From Thiobacter sp. AK1 (lineage in GTDB: Bacteria; Pseudomonadota; Gammaproteobacteria; Burkholderiales; Thiobacteraceae): a stretch of DNA of 64,000 nt. The DNA lies in assembly GCF_039822265.1 (NCBI RefSeq), contig NZ_JBAJEX010000004.1:1-64000 (forward strand), read 5' to 3'. The notes under the pieces were generated by a model. That model was given only the letters and a program-made list of their open reading frames with translations, did no database searches and was not told the DNA's origin. The translations under genes were made by a program, and so were the position numbers. Numbering within the stretch: the stretch's first letter is position 1; the number at the start of each line of letters is the position of its first letter. Positions 1-8,673 of the stretch are shown here, in pieces.

Positions 1-42
1 TCGCATCTTCCGTATCTCCTGCAACACTTCCGTCCGTCTCAT
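1..42 (-). CDS. Transposase, N-terminus only (cut by window edge)
   Basis: Only the first 14 codons lie inside the window, reading MRRTEVLQEIRKMR from an ATG at 42. A strong ribosome binding site (GGAGG) sits 6 bp upstream. The opening resembles the N-terminus of ISNCY/IS481-like DDE transposases that begin with a helix-turn-helix domain; this is recognition from memory of that family and cannot be tested on 14 residues. The gene reads out of the window, so its integrity is unknown. Confidence 0.55.
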   Translation of the reverse strand, partial: MRRTEVLQEIRKMR

Positions 43-100
43 CAGGCACCTCCTCGGTACCCAATAAAACCGGACAACCATCGTGCTACAAGTCCGGACA
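1..100 (-). mobile_element. End of an insertion sequence (ISNCY-like)
   Basis: Between the transposase start and position 100 lies a terminal sequence that, read on the minus strand, starts TGTCCGGACTTGTAG and contains a second CCGGAC block (GTCCGG at 92-97, CCGGAC at 70-75), as expected for a terminal inverted repeat. The boundary near 100 is inferred from the terminal TGT; the other end lies outside the window. Confidence 0.45.
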
Positions 101-201
101 GTTTATTTGCTCTCTACACCTGAGATTTCCCGCGCGTTGACAAGGGGCACCGTCATACCGCAACATCCCCAGTCCCCACCGCAGCCTCCCGGGAGAAGGC
201 C

Positions 202-480
202 ATGCCCCACGAGATCATCCAGCTGAAGGACGAAGAAATCACAATGTTGCGCAAGGAGCTGGAGCTCCTCATGGGCGAACGCGAGCTCCTTTTGCGCATC
301 GCCGGTGCGGCCGCCGCCTTCGTAGCGGAACTGGACACTTCGAAACTGCCGCCCGAGACCTACGAGGCAGCGGAGCTCTTGGCCGAATTCCTCAACGAAA
401 CCACGGAAGAGACGCTGCGTGAGGCCCTGGAAGCCGTCAAGGCCCACATCGTGGCCGACGGCGAGGAACAGCGCGTTTAA
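202..480 (+). CDS. Small coiled-coil protein, unknown function
   Basis: The 92-residue product starts with a Leu/Glu-rich amphipathic helix (residues 5-30, with ELELL and ERELLL) that should form a coiled coil. A hydrophobic Ala-rich helix around 31-42 and an acidic Glu/Ala-rich C-terminus follow. The start is supported by GGGAGAAGG 4 bp upstream of the ATG. The composition (acidic, Leu/Ala/Glu heptads) looks like a real cytosolic protein and not a shadow frame. No family was recognised. It sits just beyond the insertion-sequence end, so its upstream promoter may have been altered by that insertion. Confidence 0.55.
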   Translation: MPHEIIQLKDEEITMLRKELELLMGERELLLRIAGAAAAFVAELDTSKLPPETYEAAELLAEFLNETTEETLREALEAVKAHIVADGEEQRV

Positions 481-547
481 CCTAGATCATCCATCAAGAC
501 GCGGCATAGGGGTGGTCCCAGGCGCGCCTGGGTTGCGCCACACAGGG

Positions 548-655
548 GCAGGCCAGGTTGCACACCTGACCGAGAAGTGGAACTTAAGCCGCCTCCTTGG
601 GACCGAACACACCCGCGTGCGCGCGGCTGGCTTCTCAAAAACGGCTGAGGAATGT
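548..655. repeat. Dispersed intergenic repeat, copy A
   Basis: The block beginning GCAGGCCAGGTTG and the block beginning CACACCCGCGT recur near 34806-34890 in the same order and orientation, with 28 of 33 matches over the first block by eye. The second block carries a hairpin, CCGCG-TGCG-CGCGG, with a 4-nt loop. The rest of 481-714 holds nothing I can name. Confidence 0.45.
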
Positions 656-714
656 CATGTGTCGGACAGCCCATTAGGCGCACGCCGGCCTAGTGGGTGA
701 GCTGCGTTCATGCC

Positions 715-3387
715 TCACGGCTGGGCTTGCGCCGCCGGCTCGGCTGGCGCCAGGCCAGCCCGGGAGGCCAGGCCCTTACCACGCAGCGTCGGCGCCTCGA
801 GGCTTCCCTCCACCGTCAGGGGCACGCGCAGGGTGCCGCCGCGGGAGCGCAATTCGGTGAGGATGCTGCCGGAAAGCCCATGATCGGGCTCGATGACGGC
901 ATTGCCAGTGGCGTTGAGCATCCCCAAGTGCAGCCGCAACTGCTGGTAGCGGTAGCGGCCATCGGCGAGCTCCAGATAGCCAGAGAAACCGTTGAACTTG
1001 GTCTCGCCGCCGCTCACCGCACTCCCCGCGGCGGCATTGATGGCGCGCACCAGATCCACGTTGCCCAGCGCCCCATCCTTGGCCGCGAAGGTGGCGCGCA
1101 CCATGGGCGCGTCGGTCAGCGCGCCCAGCCGCTCAGCGGTGAGTTGGATACGCGCCTTGGCCGAGAGCGTGCCCTCCGCGCGCAGGGCAGGAGTGAAAAC
1201 AGGGAGGGCGGCGGCGAGATCGACGTTGCCGATATCCAGGTCGAAGAGCGCCTGCCAGCCGCGCGCCCAGCTCACCCGCCCGCTACCCTCTACCCTGCCT
1301 CCGTAGAGGTCCCCGTTAAGGGTCGTGATCTCCAGGGTCTGGCCGCGCGCAAGCCCTTGCAGATCGAGCCGATCAAACATCAAATCGACCCCCAGTGGCG
1401 GCGTCCAGCGGGCCGCTGCGAGCCGTACCTGCCAGCCTCCCGTCACGGGTTGCAGAGTCAGGGTGGCCCGCCCATCCAGGGTGGTGAGAACGGCTTCGCG
1501 CACATTGCCGCCCTCCGCCACCAGCCGTCCGCCGAAACCCGGCAGCTTAAGACCGGGAACGTGCAGGCGCACCTGCGCCAAGTCCACGCGGCTTGCTAGA
1601 AAAGGCGCGGTAGGCTGGCGCGCGGCCCAAACCGCCAGCCGCGGCAGGGCGTCCGCCTCCAGCGTGACGCCATCCAGCATCAGCCGGGCGAGCCGCATGC
1701 GCGCCCGGCCCCAGTCCGTCACCTGAGGCGTAAGCTCGGCGCGGGCGATCCGAATGTCCTCAAGCACGCCGATTTGCACCTGCTCCAATTTCCAGTGAGG
1801 CGCAGGGAACGCAGAAAAGCGCAGCGCGCCAATCCGCACCGGCTCGCCCAAAGTGCCCGCAAGCCGGGCCGCCAGCCAGGGGGCGTAGAAGTTGAACGAG
1901 ATTAGATGTGCCAGCACCAGCGCGACCACCAGCGCAATTCCCAGAGCCGCTGCGGCGCGTCTGGCAGCCTTGCGCCAGTCGAAGCGCCAGCGGCGCAGGA
2001 CGGTTCCCCGCAGCAGGCGCTCGACTGCATCCTGCTGCGCCGCCTTCAGGCGCGCTAGCTCCACCGCGCGCGCCCCGGCCTCGGCCCGTTCGCGCTCTTC
2101 CTCTTCCATGAGCCGACGCGCCTGTTCTTCCGCGAAACGGCGCGCTTCCTCGGCGGCCTCGCGCGCCGCCCGTTCCGCTGCGGCTTTGGCCGCCGCGCGT
2201 TCCGCTTCCCGAGCGGCTGCCGCGGCCTCTGCCGCGGCCCGTTGCTCGGCCAGCTCCCGGCTGCGGCGCGCCGCCTCCTCCCGCGCCCTGGCTTCCGCTT
2301 CCTTACGGCGCCGCGCCTCTTCCTCCAAGCGCGCCTGGGCTTCCGCTTCTGCCCGGGCCCGCGCTTGCGCTTCGGCTCTGGCCTGGGCCTCGGCCTCTTC
2401 CCGCGCCCGCCGTTCGGCTGCAAGCCTCGCTTCCAGCTCCGCCCTCGCCCGGGCTTCTTCTTCCCGCGCTCTCGCTTCCGCTTCCTTACGGCGCCGCGCC
2501 TCTTCCTCCAAGCGCGCCTGGGCTTCCGCTTCTGCCCGGGCCCGCGCTTGCGCTTCGGCTCTGGCCTGGGCCTCGGCCTCTTCCCGCGCCCGCCGTTCGG
2601 CTGCAAGCCTCGCTTCCAGCTCCGCCCTCGCCCGGGCTTCGGCTTCCGCCCGCACGCGCGCTTCTTCCTCGGCCCGGCGGCGGGCCTCTTCCTCTTCCCG
2701 CGCGCGCGCCTCGAGGCGGCGCTTCACGCGAGCCTCGAGCTCGGCCGCAAGACGCGCCGCCCGCAGCTGGCGGGCGAGGTCCCGACCTTCGGAATCAGCC
2801 TCTAGCTTCCCGGCCTCGGCCTGCCTCAGGCGGGCCTCCCGGGACACCGACCCGCTGTATCGTGTCTGGGGTGGTCCTTGCGTTGGCGGTGGCGCGGGCG
2901 CGCCGGCTTGCCCCGCCGATGCTTGAGGCGCCGTCACCTCTGGCTTGGCGAGGGCGGCGTCGGAAGCCGGTGGATTTTGTTCGCCCTTCAATTCATTGAG
3001 CAGCGCGGCGCGCTGTCTTTCTGTCTCCGCCTGACTGCGCTGGGCTTGTTGGCGTGCCCGTCGCTCCAGCTCCCGCTGGGCCTCGATGAACGCCTGGGTG
3101 TTCGCCTCATCGACGATGATGGTGGAAGAAAAGCCGAGCTCATTGGCAAGCACCGTCTGGGGCCCGCTACGCATGCTGCGCACGAAGCCCTCCGCTTCCA
3201 GACTGGACAACACCCGCGCAAGCCGCGCCTGGGACATGCGCTCGGCACGCTCCAGCATCTGCGCCAAGGTGGAACGCCCATCCACCAGGGCCAGCACGCG
3301 CGCCTGCTCCCGGTTGAGCAGGCGCGTCTTGCCGGCCGCCTCCAGGGCGCCCTTGGAAGTCTTGGTGAATACGAGGTTCGGATCCAT
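715..3387 (-). CDS. AsmA-like membrane protein with long Ala/Arg/Glu coiled coil
   Basis: This 890-residue protein has four parts. Residues 1-80 look like a winged-helix or DUF4388-type domain. Residues about 190-460 are an uninterrupted Ala/Arg/Glu coiled coil. A single transmembrane helix lies at about 481-499 ([14 protein letters not shown]). Residues 500-880 form an AsmA-like beta-rich region as in proteins that link the inner and outer membranes; this assignment rests on pattern (repeated short beta segments, '[14 protein letters not shown]'-type motif, GG-rich turns). The N-terminus would be cytoplasmic and the AsmA-like part periplasmic. The coiled coil contains an in-frame tandem duplication of 61 residues (about 249-304 and 310-365). 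The start follows AGATGCGATCGCG with only a weak ribosome binding site. The role is probably envelope maintenance or lipid transfer; the gene stands alone. Confidence 0.7.
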   Translation of the reverse strand: MDPNLVFTKTSKGALEAAGKTRLLNREQARVLALVDGRSTLAQMLERAERMSQARLARVLSSLEAEGFVRSMRSGPQTVLANELGFSSTIIVDEANTQAFIEAQRELERRARQQAQRSQAETERQRAALLNELKGEQNPPASDAALAKPEVTAPQASAGQAGAPAPPPTQGPPQTRYSGSVSREARLRQAEAGKLEADSEGRDLARQLRAARLAAELEARVKRRLEARAREEEEARRRAEEEARVRAEAEARARAELEARLAAERRAREEAEAQARAEAQARARAEAEAQARLEEEARRRKEAEARAREEEARARAELEARLAAERRAREEAEAQARAEAQARARAEAEAQARLEEEARRRKEAEARAREEAARRSRELAEQRAAAEAAAAAREAERAAAKAAAERAAREAAEEARRFAEEQARRLMEEEERERAEAGARAVELARLKAAQQDAVERLLRGTVLRRWRFDWRKAARRAAAALGIALVVALVLAHLISFNFYAPWLAARLAGTLGEPVRIGALRFSAFPAPHWKLEQVQIGVLEDIRIARAELTPQVTDWGRARMRLARLMLDGVTLEADALPRLAVWAARQPTAPFLASRVDLAQVRLHVPGLKLPGFGGRLVAEGGNVREAVLTTLDGRATLTLQPVTGGWQVRLAAARWTPPLGVDLMFDRLDLQGLARGQTLEITTLNGDLYGGRVEGSGRVSWARGWQALFDLDIGNVDLAAALPVFTPALRAEGTLSAKARIQLTAERLGALTDAPMVRATFAAKDGALGNVDLVRAINAAAGSAVSGGETKFNGFSGYLELADGRYRYQQLRLHLGMLNATGNAVIEPDHGLSGSILTELRSRGGTLRVPLTVEGSLEAPTLRGKGLASRAGLAPAEPAAQAQP
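2291..2640. repeat. 183-bp in-frame tandem duplication inside the coiled-coil gene
   Basis: Positions 2291-2457 and 2474-2640 are identical by eye over 167 bp, giving a period of 183 bp (61 codons), with partial similarity extending leftwards. The near-perfect nucleotide identity implies a recent duplication or ongoing gene conversion, and recombination here would change the coiled-coil length by whole heptad-compatible units. Confidence 0.85.
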
Positions 3388-3689
3388 CGCGATCGCATCT
3401 TCGCCGTAGCGGCGACAGGTCTGTCATCGTCCCGTGATCGCCAGCCTTTAGGCTTAACGGGCCATTATAGACAGATTCATGCTAATGCGCTGACCCACTT
3501 TCGCCTGGAAACTGGCGTCAGTTCAGGGAGTTGGGCGCAACAAGCAATACGCCCGGAAAGTGAATGTTTGGTCACCATGCCTCACCTCAAACCACCTCGG
3601 GCCCGTGCTTGCTCGCCCTCTGGAAAGGGACTGAAAGAGCCGATCATGCAAGCCGCTTGATCATCCTAGCCGGCCCATCGCCACGACCG

Positions 3690-4553
3690 TCAGCGATGGA
3701 GCAAGGAAGCCAGACGGCGCCGGCATTCGGCTACCTCCTGCGAAGGAAACGCGGGCAAATCCAGCACGGCAAGCAGCGCCCGGCGGGCCAGACCCTGCTC
3801 CCACTGGGGATCGCGAGCGATGAGTTCGAGCAAGTCATCTGCCGCGCCCAGGAAGTCGTCGTCCACCAGCCGGCGCGCGGCGCGGGCGAAGCGGGCCGCC
3901 GAATCATCCGGAGCGGCGCCAAGCCGCGCCTCCAGGGCGGCTGGTTCGGAAGCCGCCTCGGCAGCGAGGATCAGGCTCAGATGCAGGAACAGCCGCTCGA
4001 TCTCGGGGTGGCTAGCGGCTGGCTGCGGCAGGTTGGCCAGCAACGCATGGGCGCGGGCATGCTCGCCGTTTCGTACCATGAGGCGGGCGAGATCCAAGGG
4101 CAGCAGGGGATCGTCTGGGTCGTCCAGCGCCGCCTGGGCCAGTTTGGCATAGGCAGCATCCACCTCGCCGCTCTGGAACAGGCGCTGGGCCTCGAGCCGG
4201 GCCGGGTTGGCTGCGCGGGGCAGATACCGTTCCAGCGCGGCACGCAGGCTCGCCTCCGATTCCGCGCCGTGAATGGTGTGCACCACCTGCCCGTGACGAA
4301 AAAATTTGACCGTGGGCACGCTTGCCACACCCCAGTCGCGGGCCAGGCGCGCCAGCTCGTCCACGTTGAGGCGGACCAAGAGAAAGCGCCCGGCATGACT
4401 TTCCGCCAGGCGCGTAAGCCGCGGCATGATCATCATGCAAGGCGCGGCACGGGGGGACCAGAACAAGGCCACCACCAGCCCACGCGCCGAATTTTCCAGC
4501 ACGAGCGTGGGAAAGGTTTCGGCGCTGGCGTCGAGGACGAAGGGGGAAGCCAT
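3690..4553 (-). CDS. Thioredoxin-TPR chaperone-like protein (YbbN/CnoX-like)
   Basis: The 287-residue product has an N-terminal thioredoxin fold (about 1-110), with the cis-Pro loop 'VPTVKFF' near residue 87. A TPR-like helical region (about 120-287) follows, the YbbN/CnoX architecture. The active-site segment reads FWSPRAAPC at 31-39: it aligns with FWAPWCGPC but the first, nucleophilic cysteine is Ala36 and only Cys39 remains. A protein like this is unlikely to be a disulfide reductase. By analogy with E. coli CnoX, which also lacks the standard CxxC, a holdase role or mixed-disulfide role through the single cysteine is likelier. The start at MASPF matches the beginning of the fold; the reading frame is open further upstream but without domain content. 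The 302-bp gap to the AsmA-like gene (3388-3689) shows nothing identifiable. Confidence 0.8.
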   Translation of the reverse strand: MASPFVLDASAETFPTLVLENSARGLVVALFWSPRAAPCMMIMPRLTRLAESHAGRFLLVRLNVDELARLARDWGVASVPTVKFFRHGQVVHTIHGAESEASLRAALERYLPRAANPARLEAQRLFQSGEVDAAYAKLAQAALDDPDDPLLPLDLARLMVRNGEHARAHALLANLPQPAASHPEIERLFLHLSLILAAEAASEPAALEARLGAAPDDSAARFARAARRLVDDDFLGAADDLLELIARDPQWEQGLARRALLAVLDLPAFPSQEVAECRRRLASLLHR

Positions 4554-4600
4554 GGCCGATGATGACCCGCGGCTTGTTAGCCGGATAGCCGACTCGAAAC

Positions 4601-4990
4601 TCAAGCTTCCAGCGCTGCCTTGACCCGGTCCAGCCGCGCGCGGGCCTCTTTTGCCACTTCGCACACGGCCTTGTTGCTCACCAGCTCCACCATGAGGTTG
4701 GGATCCAGCAGCAGGATGCTCACCTTGCCGTCGGGCTCCTGGCGCACCACCACGTTGCATGGCAATAGCAGGCCGATGTCGGGCTCGAGCTCGATGGCCT
4801 TGTTGGCCAGCACCGGATTGCACGCGCCCAGGATGCGATAGGGCAGACGCTCCACGTTGAGCTTGGCCTTCAGGGTGGCTTGCACGTCGATGTCGGTGAG
4901 CACGCCAAAGCCCTCCTTCTTCAACTCCTCTGTCACGCGCGCGACGGCGGCATCAAAAGGCATGTCCACGGTCACGGTCAATCCGTACAT
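4601..4990 (-). CDS. DUF302 domain protein
   Basis: At 129 residues the protein is essentially one DUF302 domain. It opens with a beta strand and helix ([29 protein letters not shown]) and carries the family's 'LGACNP' segment with a conserved cysteine near residue 56 and '[10 protein letters not shown]' with a second near 78. A GGAG ribosome binding site precedes the ATG. DUF302 proteins in sulfur and nitrogen oxidisers are small soluble or periplasmic proteins of unknown function; no signal peptide is present, so this one is probably cytosolic. It is followed after 47 bp by the thioredoxin-TPR gene and may share its transcript. Confidence 0.85.
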   Translation of the reverse strand: MYGLTVTVDMPFDAAVARVTEELKKEGFGVLTDIDVQATLKAKLNVERLPYRILGACNPVLANKAIELEPDIGLLLPCNVVVRQEPDGKVSILLLDPNLMVELVSNKAVCEVAKEARARLDRVKAALEA

Positions 4991-5056
4991 CGCACTCTCC
5001 TCGCCAAAAAAAGGCCATTATATGGCGATTGGCGAAAGCAGATGAGCCGCGACGCG

Positions 5057-5156
5057 TGCACCGTCATTGCGCGGGCAGGAATGTCAGCCGCGCGTCCTTA
5101 CAGCGGGCGCGGCTTGCTGGATTTCGGATTGCGCTACGCTCGCCCGGAATGACGGC
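5057..5156. repeat. Degenerate palindromic intergenic repeat
   Basis: The stretch holds inverted arms related to the 'cgtcattgcgcgggcagg...cgcccggaatgacgg' type of intergenic hairpin found elsewhere in the window (compare 40055-40160 and 41355-41435). The rest of the 385-bp gap 4991-5375 shows no gene. Confidence 0.35.
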
Positions 5157-5375
5157 TACGGCGTCAGGATGGCGCAAGCGGGTATCCGGAACACTTCATG
5201 GCCATTGCCTCGGCTGCGCGCCCATTCGGGAACGACGGAAATTTCCGCCGCACCGACCTCATCTTCCAGCGTGGCCGCTGCGCATGACTTTAAAGTCACG
5301 CGCAAGCCTCAAGAATTCGCAACCACGGTCCGCTATTGCTCCAAGTGGAGCCGTCCTCCCACCCGGCGCAATCCC

Positions 5376-6827
5376 ATGCTAAGCAAATATTTCAAACTAT
5401 TCGGTGGCACGCAGAAAAAAAACCGCGTGGTGCCCAACGCCTCTGCCCACGCCAGCGAACCCGCGCTCGATGCCATCGTTCCCTTGCTTAACACCCCGCC
5501 TAGCGCAGCCGCGTCGGTGGGACGGGTGGTGGATACCACCGCGGCCAACGCCGTGGTGAGCGATGTCCTCCCCATCGATACCCACGGTCGGCGCACCCAA
5601 GTCTCCGACCTGCTCAAGCGTTTCCTGGGCCGCCAGCCGGTGCTTGAAGCCGACGGCCGAACCCTGGGTTATGAGCTGCGCCTGAAGAAAAGTCCACCGC
5701 CCGGCGCCCCCTCGGGTCCCACCCTGATGCAGATGATGGACGAGATGCTGCTCGCCAGCCTGCTCGACCTCAACATCCACGCTTTGCGTGGTGGGCGTCA
5801 AATCTTCCTACCCTTGTCCGTACATACGTTGGATAGTGGCTTTCTTACGCGTCTTGCAGGCGAGGGACTGGTGCTGGCGCTGCGTCCGGAGGGTGACATG
5901 GCAGCCCTGGCCACGCGTCTGGCCGAGCTCAAGCGTATGGGCTATGCCATCGCCCTGGACGAACCCACGCTGGATGCGGCCACGCGTCCGCTGCTTAAGC
6001 TTGCGGATTTCCTGCGCGTCGATGCCCACGGGCGCGACGCCATTGCGCTAGGGGAGTTCGCCGTGGCGGCCCTCAAGCAAAGCCGTGCGCGACTGGTAGC
6101 CACTCACGTGGACGTCGAGGAGCTGTTCGAGGTCTGTCGCAAACTGGGTTTCAAGGCCTTCCAGGGCTATTCCTTCACGCGCCTTGAGTCCACCCAAGGC
6201 GCTCGCCTCAACCCTCAGCGTCTGCGCATCATGGAACTCATCAACCTCACCGTGAGCCGCGCCGAGATCGAAGACATCGAGGCGGTATTCAAGCGTGATG
6301 CGGCCCTCGCCTACAACTTGCTGCGCTACATCAACTCAGCGGCCAATGGACTTATGCAGCCCGTGCGCTCCATCGGCCACGCGCTGATGGTCCTGGGCTA
6401 CGATCAACTCTACCGCTGGCTCACCCTCCTGCTGTTCGCCAGCGGCGAGCCCGACTTCCGCAGTCTCGCTCTCATGCGCACGGCGCTGGTGCGCGGGCGC
6501 TTCGCCGAGCTTTTGGGGCAGCCACGGCTGGCGCCCGAGGCGCGCGGCGGGCTGTTCATCGTCGGCATGTTCTCCCTGCTGGATGCCTTGCTCAACCTGC
6601 CCATGAAGCAAGCGCTAGCGGGGCTGAAGCTGCCGGGCGAGATCGCACAGGCCTTGCTCGAGCGCGAGGGACCCTACGCCCCCTATTTGGAACTGGTGCT
6701 CGCCACCGAGGAAGGCGAGGCGCACATCCTGGAAACCTACGCCGCGGTGTGCGGCATCGAGGCGCGCGAACTCAACGAGGCCCACGCCCAGGCCCTGCTC
6801 TGGGCCGACCAAGTGGCCCTGGCGTGA
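5376..6827 (+). CDS. Degenerate EAL plus HDOD signalling protein (YuxH-like)
   Basis: The 483-residue product has a variable N-terminus (1-80). A degenerate EAL-like domain (about 85-270) follows, in which the usual QP...YELLxR signature reads 'RQPVLEADG...GYELRL', so phosphodiesterase residues are not conserved. The C-terminal HDOD domain (about 285-470) has the typical 'DAALAYNLLRYINSA' helix and 'IGHALMVLG' motif. EAL-HDOD proteins of this type act as c-di-GMP-linked or stress-linked regulators, not enzymes. The start was placed at MLSKYFKLFGG because the frame upstream is open but compositionally unlike protein. It stands alone on the plus strand. Confidence 0.8.
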   Translation: MLSKYFKLFGGTQKKNRVVPNASAHASEPALDAIVPLLNTPPSAAASVGRVVDTTAANAVVSDVLPIDTHGRRTQVSDLLKRFLGRQPVLEADGRTLGYELRLKKSPPPGAPSGPTLMQMMDEMLLASLLDLNIHALRGGRQIFLPLSVHTLDSGFLTRLAGEGLVLALRPEGDMAALATRLAELKRMGYAIALDEPTLDAATRPLLKLADFLRVDAHGRDAIALGEFAVAALKQSRARLVATHVDVEELFEVCRKLGFKAFQGYSFTRLESTQGARLNPQRLRIMELINLTVSRAEIEDIEAVFKRDAALAYNLLRYINSAANGLMQPVRSIGHALMVLGYDQLYRWLTLLLFASGEPDFRSLALMRTALVRGRFAELLGQPRLAPEARGGLFIVGMFSLLDALLNLPMKQALAGLKLPGEIAQALLEREGPYAPYLELVLATEEGEAHILETYAAVCGIEARELNEAHAQALLWADQVALA

Positions 6828-6891
6828 CAAGGCGAGCGCGGCAACCGGCGGCACGCAGGGACAAGCCTTGCGCCACGCGGGTAAAGTTGGA

Positions 6892-7242
6892 TCAGGTCTC
6901 GCGTGGAGGCTTGAGGGACACCACGCTCGCGGCGGTGGCCGCCGGTGCCACAGGATTCGGGTCCGACAATAGACTGAGCGACCAGAGAAAACCCCGGTCG
7001 CCATAGACGAGCTGCCACATCATGTTGGAGAGCTTGATGCAGGCCTGCATCGGGTTCTCGCAGCGGACGCGCTCCACGTCGATGCGCCACTGGAAACGCT
7101 CGAGGCGCTGGCGGATATGGGGTGGCGCCTCGTTGATGAGTGCCTCGATGGCCTGCTGCCGCCGCGCGTCGAAGGCAGCCGGATCCGTTTTCGCGAGCCG
7201 CATCCACTCGTCGAAATCGAAGCGGAAATCGCGCTGACTCAT
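6892..7242 (-). CDS. DUF3135 protein
   Basis: The 116-residue product shows the DUF3135 signature near the N-terminus (FDEWMRLAKTDPAAF, residues 10-24), followed by 'RLERFQWRID'. A GGAGGC ribosome binding site precedes the start. The family is found in gamma- and betaproteobacteria as a small cytosolic protein without a known role. The C-terminal 25 residues are Ala/Val-rich and probably disordered. The flanks 6828-6891 and 7243-7437 show nothing further. Confidence 0.8.
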   Translation of the reverse strand: MSQRDFRFDFDEWMRLAKTDPAAFDARRQQAIEALINEAPPHIRQRLERFQWRIDVERVRCENPMQACIKLSNMMWQLVYGDRGFLWSLSLLSDPNPVAPAATAASVVSLKPPRET

Positions 7243-7437
7243 GGCTTGCCTCCGTGAACGCCGCCGACACGACCATCGCCCCCATTATGCAGTAGGACCT
7301 GCGCAAAAATCCACGATGGTGGACCTCGGTACGGCATACCTTCCCACCCCACCCCCATTACACCTTGTGCCAGAGCCACGACGCCCTGGCGCGGCGATGG
7401 AAACTTACGAAAGTGGCGACAGGCAGCGTGTGGACCG

Positions 7438-8619
7438 TCATTCTCGCATTTCCCCGTCATTGCCGCGCAAGCGCGACGCCAGGCTGCGCAAGGGCGTGTG
7501 CTCGTTGAGCGTTGCCACGTAGTCGGCCAAAACTTCGGTCTCCTGGGCCAGGAAGCGTGCCACCGCCTCGCGCAAGCCCGCATCCGCGATCCAGTGCGCC
7601 GACCAGGTGGTGACGGGGACGAGGCCCCGCGCGAGTTTGTGTTCGCCCTGGGCGCCGCCTTCGAAGCGGGACAAGCCACGGGCGATGCAAAATTCGATGC
7701 CCTGGTAATAGCAGGTCTCGAAATGCAGACCCGACACGAATCGCAGACTGCCCCAGTAGCGCCCGTAGAGTGCTTGGTCGTCGAACAGGTTGAGGGCACT
7801 GGCGATGGGCACGCCATGCTGGTGGGCGATGATCAACAGACAGTGGTCACCCAGACGCCGCCCCAGCTCGAGGAAGAAGTCCAGATTGAGATAGGGCATG
7901 GAGCCATGCTCCCGGTAGGTGTTGCGATAGCAGCGCTCGAAAAAGCGCCAGTCCGCCTCGGTGATCTCGGCGCCGCTGCGCCATTGGAAATCCACGCCCG
8001 CCTCGCGCACTCGCCGCCGTTCCTGACGGATCTTCTTGCGCGGGTTGCGCGCAAGCTCAGCCAGGAAATCTTCGAAGCTGCCATAGCCCGCGTTGTGCCA
8101 GTGAAACTGGACGCCCCGTCGCAACAGCAGACCCGCACGCGCCAGGGCGTGCGCCTCGCCCTCGGTGGGAAACAGGCAGTGCCAGGAAGATACCCCCAGC
8201 TCACGAACGAGGTTCAAGGCGGCTTCGATCAGAGCCTGCCTGTCTTCTGGCGCGCCCAATAGCCGCCTGCCCGTCACCGGCGTGAAGGGCACCGCGGTGA
8301 GGAGCTTGGGATAGTAACGGCCACCGCGGCGCACGTAGGCCTCGGCCCAGCTGGAGTCGAAGACGAATTCACCCCGGGAATGATGCTTGAGGTAAAGGGG
8401 CAACGCGGCGCACCGCTTGTCTGCTTTGCGCAGGATCAGATGCCAGGGTAGCCAGCCGCGCGCCTCGCTCACGCAGCCGGTGGTCTCCAGGGCCTGCAAG
8501 AAGGCATGCCGCACAAAGGGCTGACCGCCGGCGAGCTCATCCCATTGCGCCGCCTCCACCTCGGCCAGGGCATGCACCACCTCGAGCCGCGCAGGTGCTA
8601 GATCTGCTTCCTTATTCAC
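7438..8619 (-). CDS. FemAB-like acyltransferase (PF04339 / DUF482, GNAT fold)
   Basis: The 393-residue protein fits the 'peptidogalycan biosynthesis/DUF482' family, which has a double GNAT fold related to FemAB. Key stretches are 'HAFLQALETTGCV' near the N-terminus, 'NPRKKIRQERRRV' near the middle and 'RFEGGAQGEHKLARGLVPV' near the C-terminus, all conserved landmarks of this family. The start is a GTG with an excellent ribosome binding site (GGAGGAAATCCT, then GTG). The next upstream ATG lies inside the divergent sucC gene region. Substrate is unknown; cytosolic aminoacyl- or acyl-transfer is expected. It is divergently transcribed from sucC with 54 bp between starts. Confidence 0.85.
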   Translation of the reverse strand: MNKEADLAPARLEVVHALAEVEAAQWDELAGGQPFVRHAFLQALETTGCVSEARGWLPWHLILRKADKRCAALPLYLKHHSRGEFVFDSSWAEAYVRRGGRYYPKLLTAVPFTPVTGRRLLGAPEDRQALIEAALNLVRELGVSSWHCLFPTEGEAHALARAGLLLRRGVQFHWHNAGYGSFEDFLAELARNPRKKIRQERRRVREAGVDFQWRSGAEITEADWRFFERCYRNTYREHGSMPYLNLDFFLELGRRLGDHCLLIIAHQHGVPIASALNLFDDQALYGRYWGSLRFVSGLHFETCYYQGIEFCIARGLSRFEGGAQGEHKLARGLVPVTTWSAHWIADAGLREAVARFLAQETEVLADYVATLNEHTPLRSLASRLRGNDGEMRE

Positions 8620-8673
8620 AGGATTTCCTCCAGAATTTCGCTTCCCTCTGCATTGCCCACTCTGGAAGCGATC

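Noticed and set aside
2055-2606. 183-aa Arg/Lys/Pro-rich minus-strand frame
   Set aside because: Shadow of the same coiled-coil gene in another frame, with the 61-residue repeat mirrored.
1892-2926. 344-aa plus-strand frame rich in Ser, Ala and Arg
   Set aside because: It is the complement of the Ala/Arg/Glu coiled coil of the AsmA-like gene; composition follows from that gene's codon bias.
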